Counted from the stretch's first letter, positions 9,844-23,340 are shown. The stretch: 64,000 nt of DNA from Nageia nagi (GCA_050084985.1 JBITNC010000002.1:15996001-16060000), one strand, 5' to 3'. Notes: generated by a model from the sequence alone, not told the origin. Numbers and translations: made by a program.

Positions 9844-12800
9844 ATGGGAGAATCTTTTTTACCCAAACACATTCTTGATGGTTTCAACTTTGGTATGTAG
9901 GAACTTCTGATGAGAGCTGAATTGTAAGCAAGAAATTTTTGGTAAACAGTGAATGAGAACTTTGTACCTCCTACAAATGAGAAGGAACTAAAGGCTTACA
10001 ACATGAAAAATGAGTTGGCAACCTCCATGATCTTTCATGTAGTTGTAGATGATGTGTTGCTGATGATTTCCTCTTCAACCTCGATAAAGAAAGCTTAGGA
10101 TAAGTATAAGTAAATCTACTTTGGTTCAAAGTTTTTAAGAAGGTTTACTATTTTTTAAAAGTTGCTTTAATTTCATCAAGGGGAAGATAAAAATATGGTT
10201 ATTTACTTGAACAAAATCATTAACCTAAGGATCCAACTTGTTGCTTGTGGGTGCAATTGGATCAATAATGAGTTCATGGTCTTTATCATTCTTTAAAGCT
10301 TTTCTTCAAAATTTAAAACCTTTATAACGGTTATAGAAATAAGGCTTAATGATGAAATCTTCTCCTTTGAAAAATTTACTAAGCTCTTTTTGAAGCATGA
10401 GAAAACCTTTAACAAAAAGATGTTGAATTCTTCTATTAAAGATAATAGTGTTGCTCTTGGAGCAACCAAAACTCCTTTCAAAAAGAGGTTCAATCATCAA
10501 AAGAAATCTTATTCTTCTTCCTCCAAAAGATTTGAGAAAAGAGGTAATGGCTACAACAATAGTAGGAATAATGGCAATAATAAGAACAACAACAGTAGTA
10601 GAAAGAATGGAAATAATAACCACTTTAAGTAAAAAGATGGAAAAAGCAAAGCAAACAATCCTTATCCTAAGGAAAAGTTTGATCTTAATTATAACTTTTA
10701 TGGCATCTAAGGTTACAAAGTAGTTGATTGCTATAAAAAAAAAGAAAGAAAAAGAACAAAGGTAATGGTAATGTAAAGAATTTCAAAGGAAAGAAGAATG
10801 TTCAAGCTAATTTTGCTATGATGCTCTACTCCATGTCTCGTTCTTTTTCATCTGATTTGATTGTTGATTCTAGTTGCACTAATCACCTATGCTTTGAAAA
10901 AAAAAATTAAAAACTTTCACAAATATAGAAAAGATGCAATTATGATAAGTGATAATTGTACCCTTGAAGTTCAAATAATTGAAAGTGTGTTGATTCATGG
11001 AAAAGTTTTTGAAAATATTCTCTATGTTCCTAAGTTAAGAATGAACCTTCTCTCTATGATCTAAGTTGCTAAAAAATAGTACTCTTTTGAGTTTGACTTT
11101 CAATCTTGATGCATTAAGAAAAGACTTACCATGTTAGTTAAAAGGTCAGTAAAAGATTATCTTTACATTGTGGATCAAGTTCCATCAAAGATGTGTCTTG
11201 CTACAAGTGTATGTTTTAGAGGCAATCTTTGGTATCAATGTTTAAGGCACCTTAACTACAAGAGTATTCAAGTCATGAAAGACCAAAAACTTATGGAAGG
11301 TTTGCCTTCAATTTTTCCTTTGATTGGTCTATGCAAGAAGTACATTCTTGGTAAGATGCATAGATAAAAATTTAAAAAAGATAAGACAACAAGAGCATAT
11401 CAACCTCTTCAACTTATGCATTCAGATTTGATAGGTGCATTTCAGATTAAGTCGTTTGAAGGAGCATATTACATCTTGATCTTCATTGATAACTTTAGTA
11501 GAATGATCTTTAGGTATCTACTTGAGCACAAAGATCAAACCTTTGAGAGTTTCAATATTTTTAAAGCCTTTATTGAGAATTAATCTAACCTTAAAATCAA
11601 GATGTTGAGATTAGATAATGGGAGAGAATACAATAGAAATGAGTTCAATGATTATTATGCTAAATATGGAATCAAGAGGTAATTTACAATTCCTTACACT
11701 CCTCAGCAAAATGGTATTGCCAAAAGAAAAATAGAATAATTATAAAAATGGTTAGATGCATGTTGGGTAATCTTCCTAGTTTCTTATAAGGTGAAGCTAT
11801 GAGCACTGCTATTTACACCTTAAATAGGTATCCTATAAAAGTTGTTTAGAGAAAAACTCCTTTTGAGTCATGGTCAGGAAGAAAACCTAACATTTCTCAC
11901 CTTAGGGTGTTTAGTTATGAAGCATTCTCCTACATTGTTTCTAAGAAAAAAAAAAGTTAAACAAAAAAGCTAAAAAATGCATCTTTATGAGTTATGACAG
12001 TCAGCATAGAGGTTACAGGCTCTACTTTCCATCTTACAAAGCTGTATTTATTTCAAAGGATATAAAATTCAATTAACTTCTTGAAAAATTTACTTCTAAT
12101 GAGGATGTTGATGATTTAAAGGACTCTTCAATTGCACCTAGCTGGTTAGATATTGATATAGATAAGTCATTTCAAGAATAAAATTCTTCAACATAAAGGG
12201 TAACAAGGAGCATGACCTTGAACAAATCTTTATTTTCTAAGATTGACAATAAGCATGAGCTCTCAACCTTCAAAGAAGCTTCAAAGCATGAGTTCTGGAT
12301 GGAATCCATGAAAGTGAAGTATGAGATGCTTACAAAAAATGAAAATTAGGATTTGGTTTCTTATCTTAATGAGAAGAATGTGATTGGAAATAAGTGGATC
12401 TACAAGGTTAAGTTCAATTTTGTTGGGGATATTAAGAAATAAAAGGCAAGATTAGTAGCCAAAAGATTTGCTCAGAAATATGATGTAGATTATAAGGAAA
12501 CCTTTGCTCTCGTGGAAAAAATGCCTACTGTGAGAATTATCCTTGCTTTTTTTGCAACTCAAAGATGGAAAGTTTTTCAACTTGATGTCAAGAGTGCATT
12601 TCTCAATGGTGACTTAGATGTAAAAATCTTCATAAATTAACTTTAAGGGTTCATTATGGAAGGTAAAGAGTCCTTTATGTGCAAGCTAAAAAAGTCATTA
12701 TATGGACTTAAGTACGCACCTAGAGCCTAGTACAGGAAGATTTTGGGTACTTTGCAGACATTAGTTTCTTCAAGTATTTTTCTGACTTTGATCTATGTGT

Positions 12801-13798
12801 TCAATTAAAGAAAAGACATGGTCTTGATTCTCCTTTATGTTAATGATCTTTTGATAACTAGGAATAATGATGAAATCATTCAAGAGTGCATATCCAAACT
12901 TAAGATAATATTTGAAATGATTGATCTTGATATCTTGCACTACTATCTTAGAATGCAAGTGTATCAATACAAAGATTGTACTTATCTCAATCAATCTAAG
13001 TATATATCATACATCTTGCAAAAGTTTGGAATGGAGTGTAGATATGCTGCGATCCCAGTCTCTCCTAAAATCACTATTTCTCTGAGCTCCAACTCTTAAT
13101 TAGCTGATGTTACAACTTACAGGTAATTAATTGGTAGTCTTTTGTATTTGACTATATCCAAGCTAGATATTACCTTTGTAGTGAATCTAATGGCACGATT
13201 CATGCAGAAACCATATGTTGAGCACCTCAATGCTATTAAGCAAATCTTGAAGTATGTTGTAGGGACTAAGGATCTTACTTTCAAGTATTCTAAGTTACCC
13301 TCATTTGTTCTCTTTAGATTCTCAGATTTTGACTATGGAGAAGATAGAAATGATAGAAAATCAACATTTTTGTATGTGTTTAGCATTAATTTAAGTGCTA
13401 TCTCTTAAGCTTCTAAGAAGTAGCCTATTATTTCTCTTTCCATCATAGAAGTCAAATATCGTGCCATATTTTTTGCAACCCAAGAAGCCATTTGGCTAAA
13501 GTATCTTCTGAAAGAAATTGAGTATGAGTAAGATGGTTCATCTTTAATTTCATCAGATAATCAGTTAGCTATTTCTTTGGCTAAGAATCTTATGTTCCAT
13601 TAGAAAATAAAACATGTGAAAATTCATGCCCATTTTATTAGGTAAAAGGTTCTTGATGATATCATACACTTAGAGTATTATCCATCCACCTTGAACTTAG
13701 CTGATTTATTCATCAAGTCACTTCTAGAAGCTTAGTTTTGTAAGCTTACAGATGCTATTAGGTTGGTGAAGTTACCTTCAAGGGAGAGTGAAGTTTGA
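9844..13798 (+). pseudogene. gag-pol pseudogene of A1 (Copia)
   Basis: ATG at 9844 begins the same Met-Gly-Glu/Asp gag start used by B1 and D. Gag (to about 10740) has lost its zinc knuckle, with Cys and His positions read as Tyr. Then follow a decayed aspartic protease (Asp-Ser-Ser near 10865), the pre-integrase domain (11131..11367), the integrase core (about 11400..11770), RT (about 12260..13060) and RNase H (about 13140..13750), ending at TGA 13796..13798. There are many in-frame stops and several frameshifts. Two catalytic changes are visible: the integrase Glu after the Gln-Asn-Gly motif is Lys (11722..11724), and the RT box is Tyr-Val-Asn-Asp (12836..12847). It cannot encode working proteins. 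Confidence 0.93.
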
Positions 13799-14494
13799 AT
13801 TCTTATGTTAGATTCATGTTTGTGATGACAAATTCACCTTTAAGAGGATTTTGTGTTGTATAGTGTTGATTTTGTTGTACACTTTTATGGTAAATTCGCT
13901 CTATGTGAGGAATTTATTGTACAAATTTTTAAAGCAAAAAGATTAGTCAATCTAGCACTGTTCAGTTATCCATATGTGTGGAACTCTTATATGTCTTTTG
14001 GCACTATTCAATTATCCATATATGATAAACTCATATGTGCATGCTCTATTTTATAATGATAATCAACACATGTTTTATATATAATATATGACTATGAGTT
14101 TTGGCTTGGCATCTTTATGATGACTTATAGTGCACCATTGATTCGTTCATGATGGCATTTAAGTGATTCATATATCTTTGATATGAATATGGTGCATCTA
14201 ACTAATATTAGTATTTAAGCTACTTATGAATTGTAGGTTTCTTAAGATTGCAGGTTACTTACTTTAGGTATGTAGGCTCTTAGAGATTCTTCATGACATT
14301 CAATTGGATGACTACTTCATGTACATTGAAATCGGTTGTGGTTAATGATTGTATTTGGAAAAGTAGTAAGTTTCAAATTAGATCTTTCTTACTTCATAAA
14401 TATGTAAAAAAAATTCATTTTCGTTGTATTTGTTTGGAGAACTCTATTACTTTCTCTCTTATTCACTCTATTCTAATATTGCATTAAGGGGGAG
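13799..14494 (+). other. 3' UTR and polypurine tract of A1
   Basis: Non-coding AT-rich sequence between the pol stop and the 3' LTR. It contains repeated GTGxGGAACTCxTATGTG-like stretches (about 13975..14040) also seen in the 3' UTRs of B1 and D. The purine tract AAGGGGGAG at 14486..14494 directly precedes the LTR and would prime plus-strand synthesis. Confidence 0.8.
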
Positions 14495-14993
14495 TGTTGG
14501 AATGTATAATGCATTATGTAAAGGTTATGTAATAATCTTCTATGTAAGTTCACTAATACTTAAGGGTATCATTTTATACTTTAAGTATTTAAATGAATAT
14601 GATAATTTAACTTATCCTAAACTCCATGTCATGAGCATTCCCTTTAGGTAAAAAGATGTGCATGTCATGCTTTTGTACATTGGATAAAAAGGTGATCCAA
14701 AGAGGGATTTTGGCCTATAAATAAAAGGCTTCCTTTTTGTAATCATACACCAATTTGTGGAGTAAAGCTATTCTATAGGATAGTGCTTAGAAGTTGAGAT
14801 TAAGAGGATTGTAAGAGAGTTGTATTTATGATTGAAGTAAAGATCTGGTTAGTGGATGTACTCCTAGTTGGAGGAACCACTTATATCTTGTATTACATTG
14901 TGAGATTGCTTTGTGAGTTTGTTAGTTATGTTTTTAAGTTTTCATGTGATCTTGAGAGTTTAGAATTGTTCATGTTATAGTTCAATTCTCTCA
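14495..14993 (+). repeat. 3' LTR of A1
   Basis: 499 bp, starts TGTTGGAATG and ends TTCTCTCA, followed by the ACATT duplication. The TATA box is retained. It differs from the 5' LTR at roughly 43 positions by hand count. Confidence 0.95.
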
Positions 14994-14998
14994 ACATT

Positions 14999-15672
14999 CA
15001 TATCAATCACAAGATAAATGAACTAAGTGATATCATCCATAAACTAATCAATGATGCACTATAAGTCATCACGAAGATGCCAAGCTAATACTTATAGTCA
15101 TTTACTGTATATTGAAATACGTGTTAATCAATAATAAAAAAGTATATGTGCATATATAAGTTATTCACATATGGATAACCAAATAGTGCTAACAAATACA
15201 TATTGATTTCTCACATAGTGATAACAAAATAAAATGTATCATGAATTCCTCACATAGAGTGAACTAACCACGAAGGTGTACATTTAGATCAACACTATAC
15301 AGTAAAACAAAACCTTTTAAGGATGAATTTATCATCACAAACATAAATTAAACCTTCACTCCCCTTTAAGGATAACTTCACTACCATAAAAAACTTTTAA
15401 AATGTGCACAATAAAGGTTTTAAGGTGGCTAGTAAATAAATCAAGAGAAACAAAATCAGATGAATAGAGCTATAGTTGTTACATCAAGAACTTTTTTCCT
15501 AATATAATGTGCTTAGATTTGAGGTACATTATAAGTCATTACTGAGATGCTAAGCCCATACTTATAGTTAGCAAACAAAGAAATATATAAATAATGTATA
15601 TAAACTAAATAAAAGTTCAAAAATTTTATTAAGAAGGAAGAAATTACAATGGATTCAATAAGAATTCAATAT
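14999..15672 (-). other. 3' UTR of B2
   Basis: Non-coding sequence downstream of the pol stop on the minus strand, homologous to 36486..37508 of B1. It is the direct continuation of the inverted fragment at the right edge of the array. Confidence 0.85.
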
Positions 15673-18600
15673 TTACTCCTTTTTTGAAGGCAAATTAACT
15701 AACCCAATAGACTCCCTAAGCTTATAGAATTGAACTTCAGGAAGGGGTTTAGTGAATAAATCAACAGAGTTTTGGGCTAATGGATAATACTACAAGTGAA
15801 GAAGACCATCCAAAGCCTTCTCTTTGATGAAGTGGGCTTAGATTTCTACATGTTTTGTTCTATCATGGAAAATAATATTCTTTACCAAAGTAATAGCTGA
15901 TTGATTATTTGAAATTTTTTTAGATGGATGAACTTGTTCATACTTTATTTCTTTCAAAAAATGCCTCAACCAAATAGGTTTTTGGGTTGTAATTGATATT
16001 GCACGATATTCAACCTTAATGGTGGAAACAGTAGTAGTAGGCTACTTTTTGGATGCCCAAGAGATAGCACCTGAACCAATGTTAAACAAATAAGTAGAGG
16101 TTTTTTTATCAACTCTATATCCCCATAGTTAGAATTTAATAATCCTAAGAGAACAAATGAAGAAAATTTGTCATATTTGAGAGCAAGATCCTTAGTGCCT
16201 ATTACATACCTTAAAATTTGCTTAATAGTATTGAAGTGCTCAATATATGATTTTTGCATAAAGCGAGCCATCAAGTTTATGAAAAGGGTAATATTTAACC
16301 TAAAAATAGTCAAATAAAGAAGACTACCAATTAGTTTTCATTAAATCATAGCATCTGCCAACTGAGAGTTGGAACTAAGAGACAAAATGATTCCAAGAGA
16401 GACTAGGATTGCAGCATACTTGCATTCCTCCATTCCAAACTTTTGTAAGATATTTGATATATACTTTGATTGACTGAGATAAGTATAATCCTTATATTGG
16501 TACATTTGCATATCAAGGTAGTAGTGTAATAGACCAAGATCAATTATTTCAAAAGTTACCTTAAGTTTAGATATGCATTCTTATATGAGGACTATATTAT
16601 TCTTTGTAATCAATAGATCATCCACATAGAGAAGAATTAAGATCAAGTCTTATCCTTGGTTGAATATATAAAGATTTGAATTAGAGAAGCATTTAAAAAA
16701 TTCAATGTTCTCAAAGTAGCTTGAAATATTTTTGTACCATGCCCTTGGTGCTTGCTTAAATCCATACAAAGACTTCTTTAACTTGCACACAAAAGATTCT
16801 TTACCTTTAGCAACAAACCCTTTTGGTTCATGTATGTAGATTTTCATATCTAAATCACCATTGAGAAAAGCACTCTTAACATAAAGTTGAAAAACTTTCA
16901 ATCCTTGAGTTGCTGAAAGAGCAAAGATTACTCTAACAGTAGGCATCTTTGCCACTAAAGCAAAGGTTTTCTCATAATCAATTTTATATTTTTGAGCGAA
17001 ACTCTTAGCTACTAACCTTGCTTTGTATTTCTCAATCTCTTCAACTGAGTTATATTTGACCTTATGAATCCATTTATTTCCAATCATATTACGTTCATTA
17101 GGATAAGAAACCAAATCCCAAGTTTAATTTTTCATTAGAGCCTCATACTCCACATTCATTGCATTCACCTAGCACTCTTGCTTTAAAGCTTCTTTGTAGG
17201 ATGAGAGCTCATTATTGTAATCAATTTTGGTAAATAAGAGTTTATTAATGGTCATACTCCTTGTTATTATTTATGTTGGATAGTTTTATTTCTTAGGTGA
17301 TAAATCCACACTGACATCCAACCAGCTAGGAGCAACAAAAGAATCATCACCTTCATTAAGATTCTCATAAGAAGCAGACTCTTTAAGAAGTTCATCGAAT
17401 TTTACATCCTTTGACACAAATATTACATAGGAAGAAGGTTGGTATAGCATGTAGCCTCTATGTTGATTATCATAACCCATAAAGATACACTTTTCAAATC
17501 TCTTATCAAGATTCTTCTTCTTCTCATGAACAACAAAGGCATAAGCATCACAACCAAAGACGCCAAAGTGAGAGATGTTAAGTTTCTTTTCTATCCATGC
17601 CTCATACATAGTTTTACCTTCAACTACTTTCATAGGACACCTATTCAAGATGTAAATTGCAGTATTTATAGCTTTACCCCATAAGAAGTTAGAAAGATCT
17701 TCCAACATACATCTTAACATTTTTTGAATGGTTCTATTCTTTCTTTTGATAACACCATTCTATTGAGGAGTGTAAAGGATAATATATTACCTCTTAATTC
17801 TATACTTGGTATAAAAATTATTGAATTCATTGTTATTATACTCACCTCCATTATCAGATCTTAACATCTTAATTTTGAATCCAAACTAATTTTCTACCAA
17901 GGATTTGAAATCTTTGAACCTATCAAAGGTTTGATCTTTATGCTCTATAAGATACCCAAATGTCATCCTCCTAAAATCATTAATAAATATCAAGACATAA
18001 GATGCTCCTCCAAGTGACTTAGTTGGAAATGAACCCATCAAATCTGTACACATAAGTTGAAGAAGCTAAGTTGCTCTAGTTGCCTTATCTTTTAAAAAAT
18101 TTGATCGATTCATTTTAACTTGAATGCACTTCTCATAAAGACCAATTATAGATGATATTGTAAGAAAACCTTTCATAAGTTCATGATCTTTTATGACTTC
18201 TATATTCTTATGGTTTAGATAGCCTTATCGATGGTGCTAAAAATTACTTCTAAAATAAACATTTGTTGCAAGGCACTTCTTTGTTAGAGATTGATCCACA
18301 ACGTAAAGGTCATCTTGCACTAAACCTTTCACCAAAGTGGCTAGGCCTTTTTTTATGCACCAAGAGTGTGAGTTAAACTCAAAGGAGTAACCCTTCCTTA
18401 CAACTTGAATTATGAAAAGGAGATTCATAGTGAGTGTACGAACATAAAACACATTCTCAAGAATATTCTTTTGTATCAACACACTCCTAATACTTAAATT
18501 TTAAAGACTAAACTATCACCTATCACAACTGCATCTTTTCTATACTTATGAAAGTTTTTAAACTTATCATTTTCAAAACACATATAATTAATGCATCCAG

Positions 18601-19529
18601 AATCAATAATCTAATTATTTTTCAAAGTGCGAGACTTGGAGTAAAAGGCAACAACATAAGCAAAATTTTTATTCTTGTTATTATTAGATTTGTTTGATTT
18701 TTCAAATCATTTTTTACTTTGATCTTTCTTTGTTCTACAACAATCAACTTTCTTATGACCATAACGGTTATAGAAATTACAATTTCCATCAAATTTGGCT
18801 TTGATTTCCTTAGGCTTACAATTATCATAATTCTTCTTATTTTCACCATTCTTGAAGTTCTTCTTAGAAGCATAAGAACCCTTCTTTTGGTTATGGTTTT
18901 TCTTTTTGAAGGTTTAATTAGACCAAGTGCCCTAGATGGCTCTTTAGGAGTGGTGATTAACATTTTATTGTTAAGTATTTCTTCATGCTTCAAGAAAAAC
19001 TTTGATAGATTTTTCAAAGAGAACACTTATTTTTCATCATCAAGCTTAGTTTCAATAACACTCACAAATTGACTAAACTTAGTAGAGAGGCTTTGAAAGA
19101 TGATGAAGGTTAGAAACTCATCATTAATTCAATTGCAATCACACCCCATAAGATGAGTCTTAACATCAATAATTTTATTTAGATATATAGCCACACTTTT
19201 ATTTTTCTCTTAACATGATTGAAGCAACTTCTGAAGAATGATGAACCTATTAAAAAATTTAGTACAAAGATAGATACTCTTTAGTTTATCCCAAGCTTCC
19301 TTTGTAGTATTTGAAGAAGATATCATAAGGAGAATCTCATTTGAAACTACACGAAAGATCATAGAAGTTGCCAAATCATTCTTAGTATTATAAGTTTTAA
19401 GTTCCTTCTTCCCAAATGGAGTAACTTGATTTTTATTGATAATCATCTAAAGTTTTCATGCTTAAAGTTCTACCTTCATCCTTAGTTGGAACCATACAAG
19501 ATATGCTTGGGTGTAAAAGAATCTTCTAT
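15673..19529 (-). pseudogene. gag-pol pseudogene of B2 (Copia)
   Basis: Read on the minus strand, the former start codon is ATA near 19527..19529 where B1 and D have ATG. Gag covers about 18620..19529, pre-integrase 18237..18482, integrase core and following domain about 17286..18180, RT about 16400..17200, RNase H about 15700..16330, with a TAA stop at 15673..15675. The longest open stretches are 154 codons (16650..17114, RT) and 144 codons (17286..17720, integrase C-terminal part). The RT Tyr-Val-Asp-Asp box is intact (16617..16628). In-frame stops and frameshifts elsewhere make it non-functional. Confidence 0.92.
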
Positions 19530-20897
19530 TGCTACAAAATAATATGGAGATAAACAAAATAAGCATACATGTTGCATTTAAAAATAAATACATGTTTAAA
19601 AACTATTCAACAATTCAAATGCTTAATTGTTAACAAGAATAATAATCATGCATCCAACATCTTCGCCACCAAGTATAATCGAAGAGGAAAAAGTTGAAGT
19701 TTATTTTCTTATCTAAAATTAGGCCTTCATCCGGATGCCTGCAAGGAACCTAAGTCCTACCAATCCTTAATTAGTTCCCTTCGGGTAGCAATATACTCTT
19801 ACAAGGAGAAGTACAATATATTTTTCAAGGTTATGATGTATGTTGGATCGACCAAATTAATTAGGTTGAATAAATTTTTAGTTTTCCTTTTAAGTTATTA
19901 GGATAATCCCTAAATGGATGGACGGACATGTGATATCACTACACACATGTCTATCCACCTATATGGAGTAAGTCTAGATCAATAGAGAACTTAGGAGCAA
20001 TTAAGAAGTACAAACTTTTCACCATTTGGATCGTTGGATTAAAAGGCTCTAGTCCACCTTATCCTCACCTCATGGCTCCTTAAACAAGTCATGTTGCAAA
20101 AAAAACATACAAATGTGTTTATTTTAAAGGGAAGCAATTTTCAATGTCTACGTACTTTACATATAAAGTAAAAGTGCAAAACAAATAAAGTGCTTTGAAA
20201 ATGAAACTACATCTCACATCATTCATAAGTATGAACTAAAGAGTCTAGTGATCTCTTTACAAAATTTCATTAATTTTAAGTAACAAATGAGCCTAAGAGT
20301 TCAATGGATTTTGTCACAACCCCTAGTGGATCTCTTTACAAAGGTTCAATATAAAAAATGAGGAATTCTCCCCCTTGTTACTTAAAAAATGGACTTAAAA
20401 TAATTCTTTATTCGCAATTTAACATCACATTAATAAGCAAGTATTTAAGTGAATTTTATCCAACCATATGTATAAAATCAAAATAATAAATCATTATTTA
20501 AAAAATTTATCCATTTAGCAATATGTATTAGGATAAAAAATAATGCAAAAAATTATCCAACCATATGTGAGCAATAAATAGGTATTAAGATAAAACAACA
20601 TTAATCTATGCATACATAATATTAATCCATTCATGCATAATTAATTAACACTAATAAATGCATAAAATTACTAAACTATGCATAATTAATCCACCTTTAT
20701 CTTAATGGCATGTTAAAAAAATCCCTAAAATAACTTGCACTTAAGGTAAAAAGATAATAGTAGCAAATAAAGAACTATTATTATTATTATTATTTTTTTA
20801 ATTTATAATTAACCTAAAAAACTCATCCTTATAGTTAAAAGTAATACCTCTATTTTTTAAAAATAATTCTCCTCTTTTTTAAAAAAAAAAAATTAAC

Positions 20898-20919
20898 AAA
20901 TATATATATATATTTCACA

Positions 20920-20982
<63 letters not shown>
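20898..20982. repeat. (AT)n microsatellite in the leader of B2
   Basis: A long TA/AT run with one short interruption. It lies at the same place in the family-B leader as the compound (TA)n(TG)n at 31364..31460 in B1; sequence on the gag-proximal side of both is alignable. Confidence 0.9.
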
Positions 20983-20985
<3 letters not shown>

Positions 20986-21024
20986 TTAAAAAAAATAACT
21001 TTAATTTAAAAAAAACTTAAAAAA

Positions 21025-21080
21025 AAAGGTTAAGAGGGCATGCCCTCATAGGGTGGGCTGCGCGCCCCCATTTTCCTATT
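21025..21080. other. Small GC-rich patch with a 14-bp palindrome in the B2 leader
   Basis: A GC-rich island in a very AT-rich leader contains the perfect palindrome GAGGGCATGCCCTC at 21034..21047, followed by a G/C-rich stretch. B1 lacks it at the equivalent place and instead has short TGCATGC-containing repeats. Confidence 0.6.
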
Positions 21081-21747
21081 CTTGTTTTTATTTTTTTTTT
21101 CAAAATAAAAAATAAATTTTTAAAACTAAAAAAAGACTATTTTTTTTATAATAAAAAATAGATTTTTAAAACTAAAAAAAGATTATTTTTATAAAATGAA
21201 ATAAAAAAGATTTTTATTACAGTTTTACAAAAATTGTAAAAATACAGTATATAGATATTTTTTAAAATATATATACATGTATTTATTTTTACATAAATAT
21301 TAGTATGTAATTTGTTTGCAATAATAACATTATAGTTAAAAAAAATTGCAAAAATTTTATCCAATTCTTTACTAAGTAAAACTTGCAAATTTAACCTAAA
21401 AAAATATTATTATTACTAAATTTAAAATAAATTTACTCAAAACTTGCCTATTATTGCTACACATTAGATAATTTTATTTAAAAAATTGTAACTCAACAAA
21501 CTAAAATAATGCATATCAATAACATTAGATTAAACTAACATGTTAGTATAACCACTATCTATTTTGAACAAATTTTGCTAAATAAAACTTTATAACCAAG
21601 GAACCAAAAGGGTTAATAATAAAACAAAATTTGATAATGGACAAGGTAGGAGGTAAATTATACCTTTAAACCCTTTTACCTTAACAAAGTAGATGGAGAA
21701 AAAATAGGAATGACCTTCAAAGATTTTGAAGAGAAGTCTCCAACCAT

Positions 21748-21759
21748 GCTTTGATACCA
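21748..21759 (-). other. Primer-binding site of B2
   Basis: On the minus strand it reads TGGTATCAAAGC, one change from the usual Copia initiator-tRNA-Met site, starting 2 bp inside the LTR boundary. Confidence 0.8.
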
Positions 21760-21761
21760 TT

Positions 21762-22176
21762 TGAAGAAATTAACCGTTTCTGAATAAACTTCTTATCTCA
21801 CAAGATCTCAAGAAGGCATTTTCAACATCAACACAATAGCATAATAACTAAAACCAATCACACAAATAACACAAGATATAAAATGATTCCTCCCTCCTTG
21901 AGAGTATGTCCACTAACTAAGATCTTCTTATTATCAAAGACATCTCTTACAAAATCTTTTCTCTTTTACACTCTAAACCTATAGCAAAGCTTGCATTACA
22001 ATTGTGTAACTAGAGAAGGGGTGGGTTATTCTCTTTTTATAAGAAGAAATCCACTTTATAATTAATCCCTCTTCTATTTTTAATCTTTCTCCTATTTTTA
22101 TTCCCTTAATACTTTAAGCATTAAGTGAACTTACATGAAGGAGAAATATTACACTATTACATTACAAATTCTAACA
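21762..22176 (-). repeat. 5' LTR of B2
   Basis: 415-bp LTR, TGTTAGAATT at its start (22176 side) and TTTCTTCA at its end (21762 side) on the minus strand. It is shorter than the 469-bp LTR of B1 because of internal deletions. A TATAAAAA box lies at about 22034..22041 (minus strand). Confidence 0.9.
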
Positions 22177-22181
22177 ATATT

Positions 22182-23340
22182 ACCATACAATTTTAGAGCA
22201 AAATAAGCAAATGATTCATATACATTTCATAGTTGGGATATTGCCTAAAATTTGGTCTCAATGCGATATAATCCTAGCAATCGAAAAATTGAACATTAGT
22301 TCATCTTATCTCCCTGAAATAGATGAGAAAATTGAAGGGGAGATTAAGTTTTTTGAGGACACACATAAAATGTATTGCATAAACAAAAAAACTAAATGGA
22401 ATAGTTCTTGATCTAGCAATATTTGCATATAATAATGGTTATCTTTGTTCTTTAGGTAGGGCTTCATCTGATGCTTTTTTGTAGCAAAGTTTTTGAACTC
22501 TTATGTAGTTATCAGAATTGATTCAGTTTAGGCTTATGGAAGTGATTGAGTGAAAAACAAAAGATAAGAATATCTTAAGAGAAAACTATGATAGTTCTCA
22601 ATGGGAGATAGGGGTTTTTTGTAAGTCCAACCCAAGAAGAGATCCATTAAAACCTCAAAAACTTGATCCTTCTAGATAATAGGAAAGATATTACAAGGAT
22701 ATTAGGGAAGATACTATAATGATCTAAAAACTCTTTTCCTATATTTTTTGAATAACCTTTGTAAAAATCTATTATGACTATGTAATTTTATTTTGATATA
22801 TCAAGACAATGTTACTTTCAATAAGGGAGAAAGAAAGAAGAAGGAAAGAAATTATATTAATTTCCACATATGACTAAAAGTGGTTAATAGGACTGAAGGG
22901 TATACAAGTCTAAAGTAGCATGAGGGGCTCAATAGTCCTCACTCAAATCAAACTATAAAAAAACTAAGAACAATATAGGGGCTAATATCTAAAAGGAAAT
23001 AAATAGTCGAACAAATAAACATATTAAGCAAACATAGTCAGAGGAGAGGTCTCTCATGATTTGTCTGACTATGCACTCCTAGGCTGATTTGTGTTTGCAT
23101 TGACACTATTGTAGCTACAGAAGGTTGTGTTCTGCTATGACCTCATAGAACTAAGGTCAACATGCACCCTTTGTTTGGTACATCGAGTAGGTTGAGGAGA
23201 TTCCTCAATCCTCCTACTAACTCCCTCTCTTGAGGCAACTAGGAAGAAAAAGATAATCAAGCGATCACCTATCGGGTGTTGGGAGTCGGATAATAGACAT
23301 TTCTTAAGAAGGAAAGTCTCTCTGTGATAAAGTACCAAAC
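22182..23340. other. Anonymous AT-rich DNA right of B2
   Basis: No LTR ends, primer site or recognisable protein seen. The longest frames (22211..22411 plus; 23135..23338 minus) are under 70 codons and match nothing I know. A purine-rich tract lies near 22825..22850. Confidence 0.5.

Larger units (their letters stand above)
6230..14993 (+). mobile_element. Copia LTR retrotransposon A1, full length, decayed
   Basis: Complete element of about 8.8 kb. The 5' LTR is 6230..6729 and the 3' LTR 14495..14993, both TG...CA. A perfect 5-bp target duplication, ACATT, occurs at 6225..6229 and 14994..14998. The primer-binding site TGGTATTAGAGC follows the 5' LTR, and a polypurine tract precedes the 3' LTR. 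Internal order is leader (6730..9843), gag, protease, integrase, reverse transcriptase, RNase H, 3' UTR. Integrase before RT is the Ty1/Copia order. Sequence on both outer sides is one inverted family-B 3' UTR, so A1 inserted into element B2. The LTR pair differs at roughly 43 of 499 positions by eye, so it is not a recent insertion. Confidence 0.95.
14999..22176 (-). mobile_element. Copia LTR retrotransposon B2, inverted, split by A1
   Basis: Minus-strand element. Its 5' LTR is at 21762..22176, then reading leftward come leader, gag, integrase, RT, RNase H and 3' UTR. The 3' UTR stops at 14999, where A1 is inserted, and resumes left of A1 at 6224. Only the beginning of its 3' LTR survives in the window, as the inverted family-B fragment repeated in the array (about 5783..6224 in unit 3). 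The right flank is ATATT at 22177..22181; the matching left target duplication cannot be seen because the left end lies inside or beyond the array. LTR, PBS and protein fragments match element B1. Confidence 0.92.

Noticed and set aside
10306-10623. 105-codon minus-strand ORF (and 18719..19072, 44352..44630)
   Set aside because: These are shadows antisense to gag segments, whose sense reading is clearly Copia gag.
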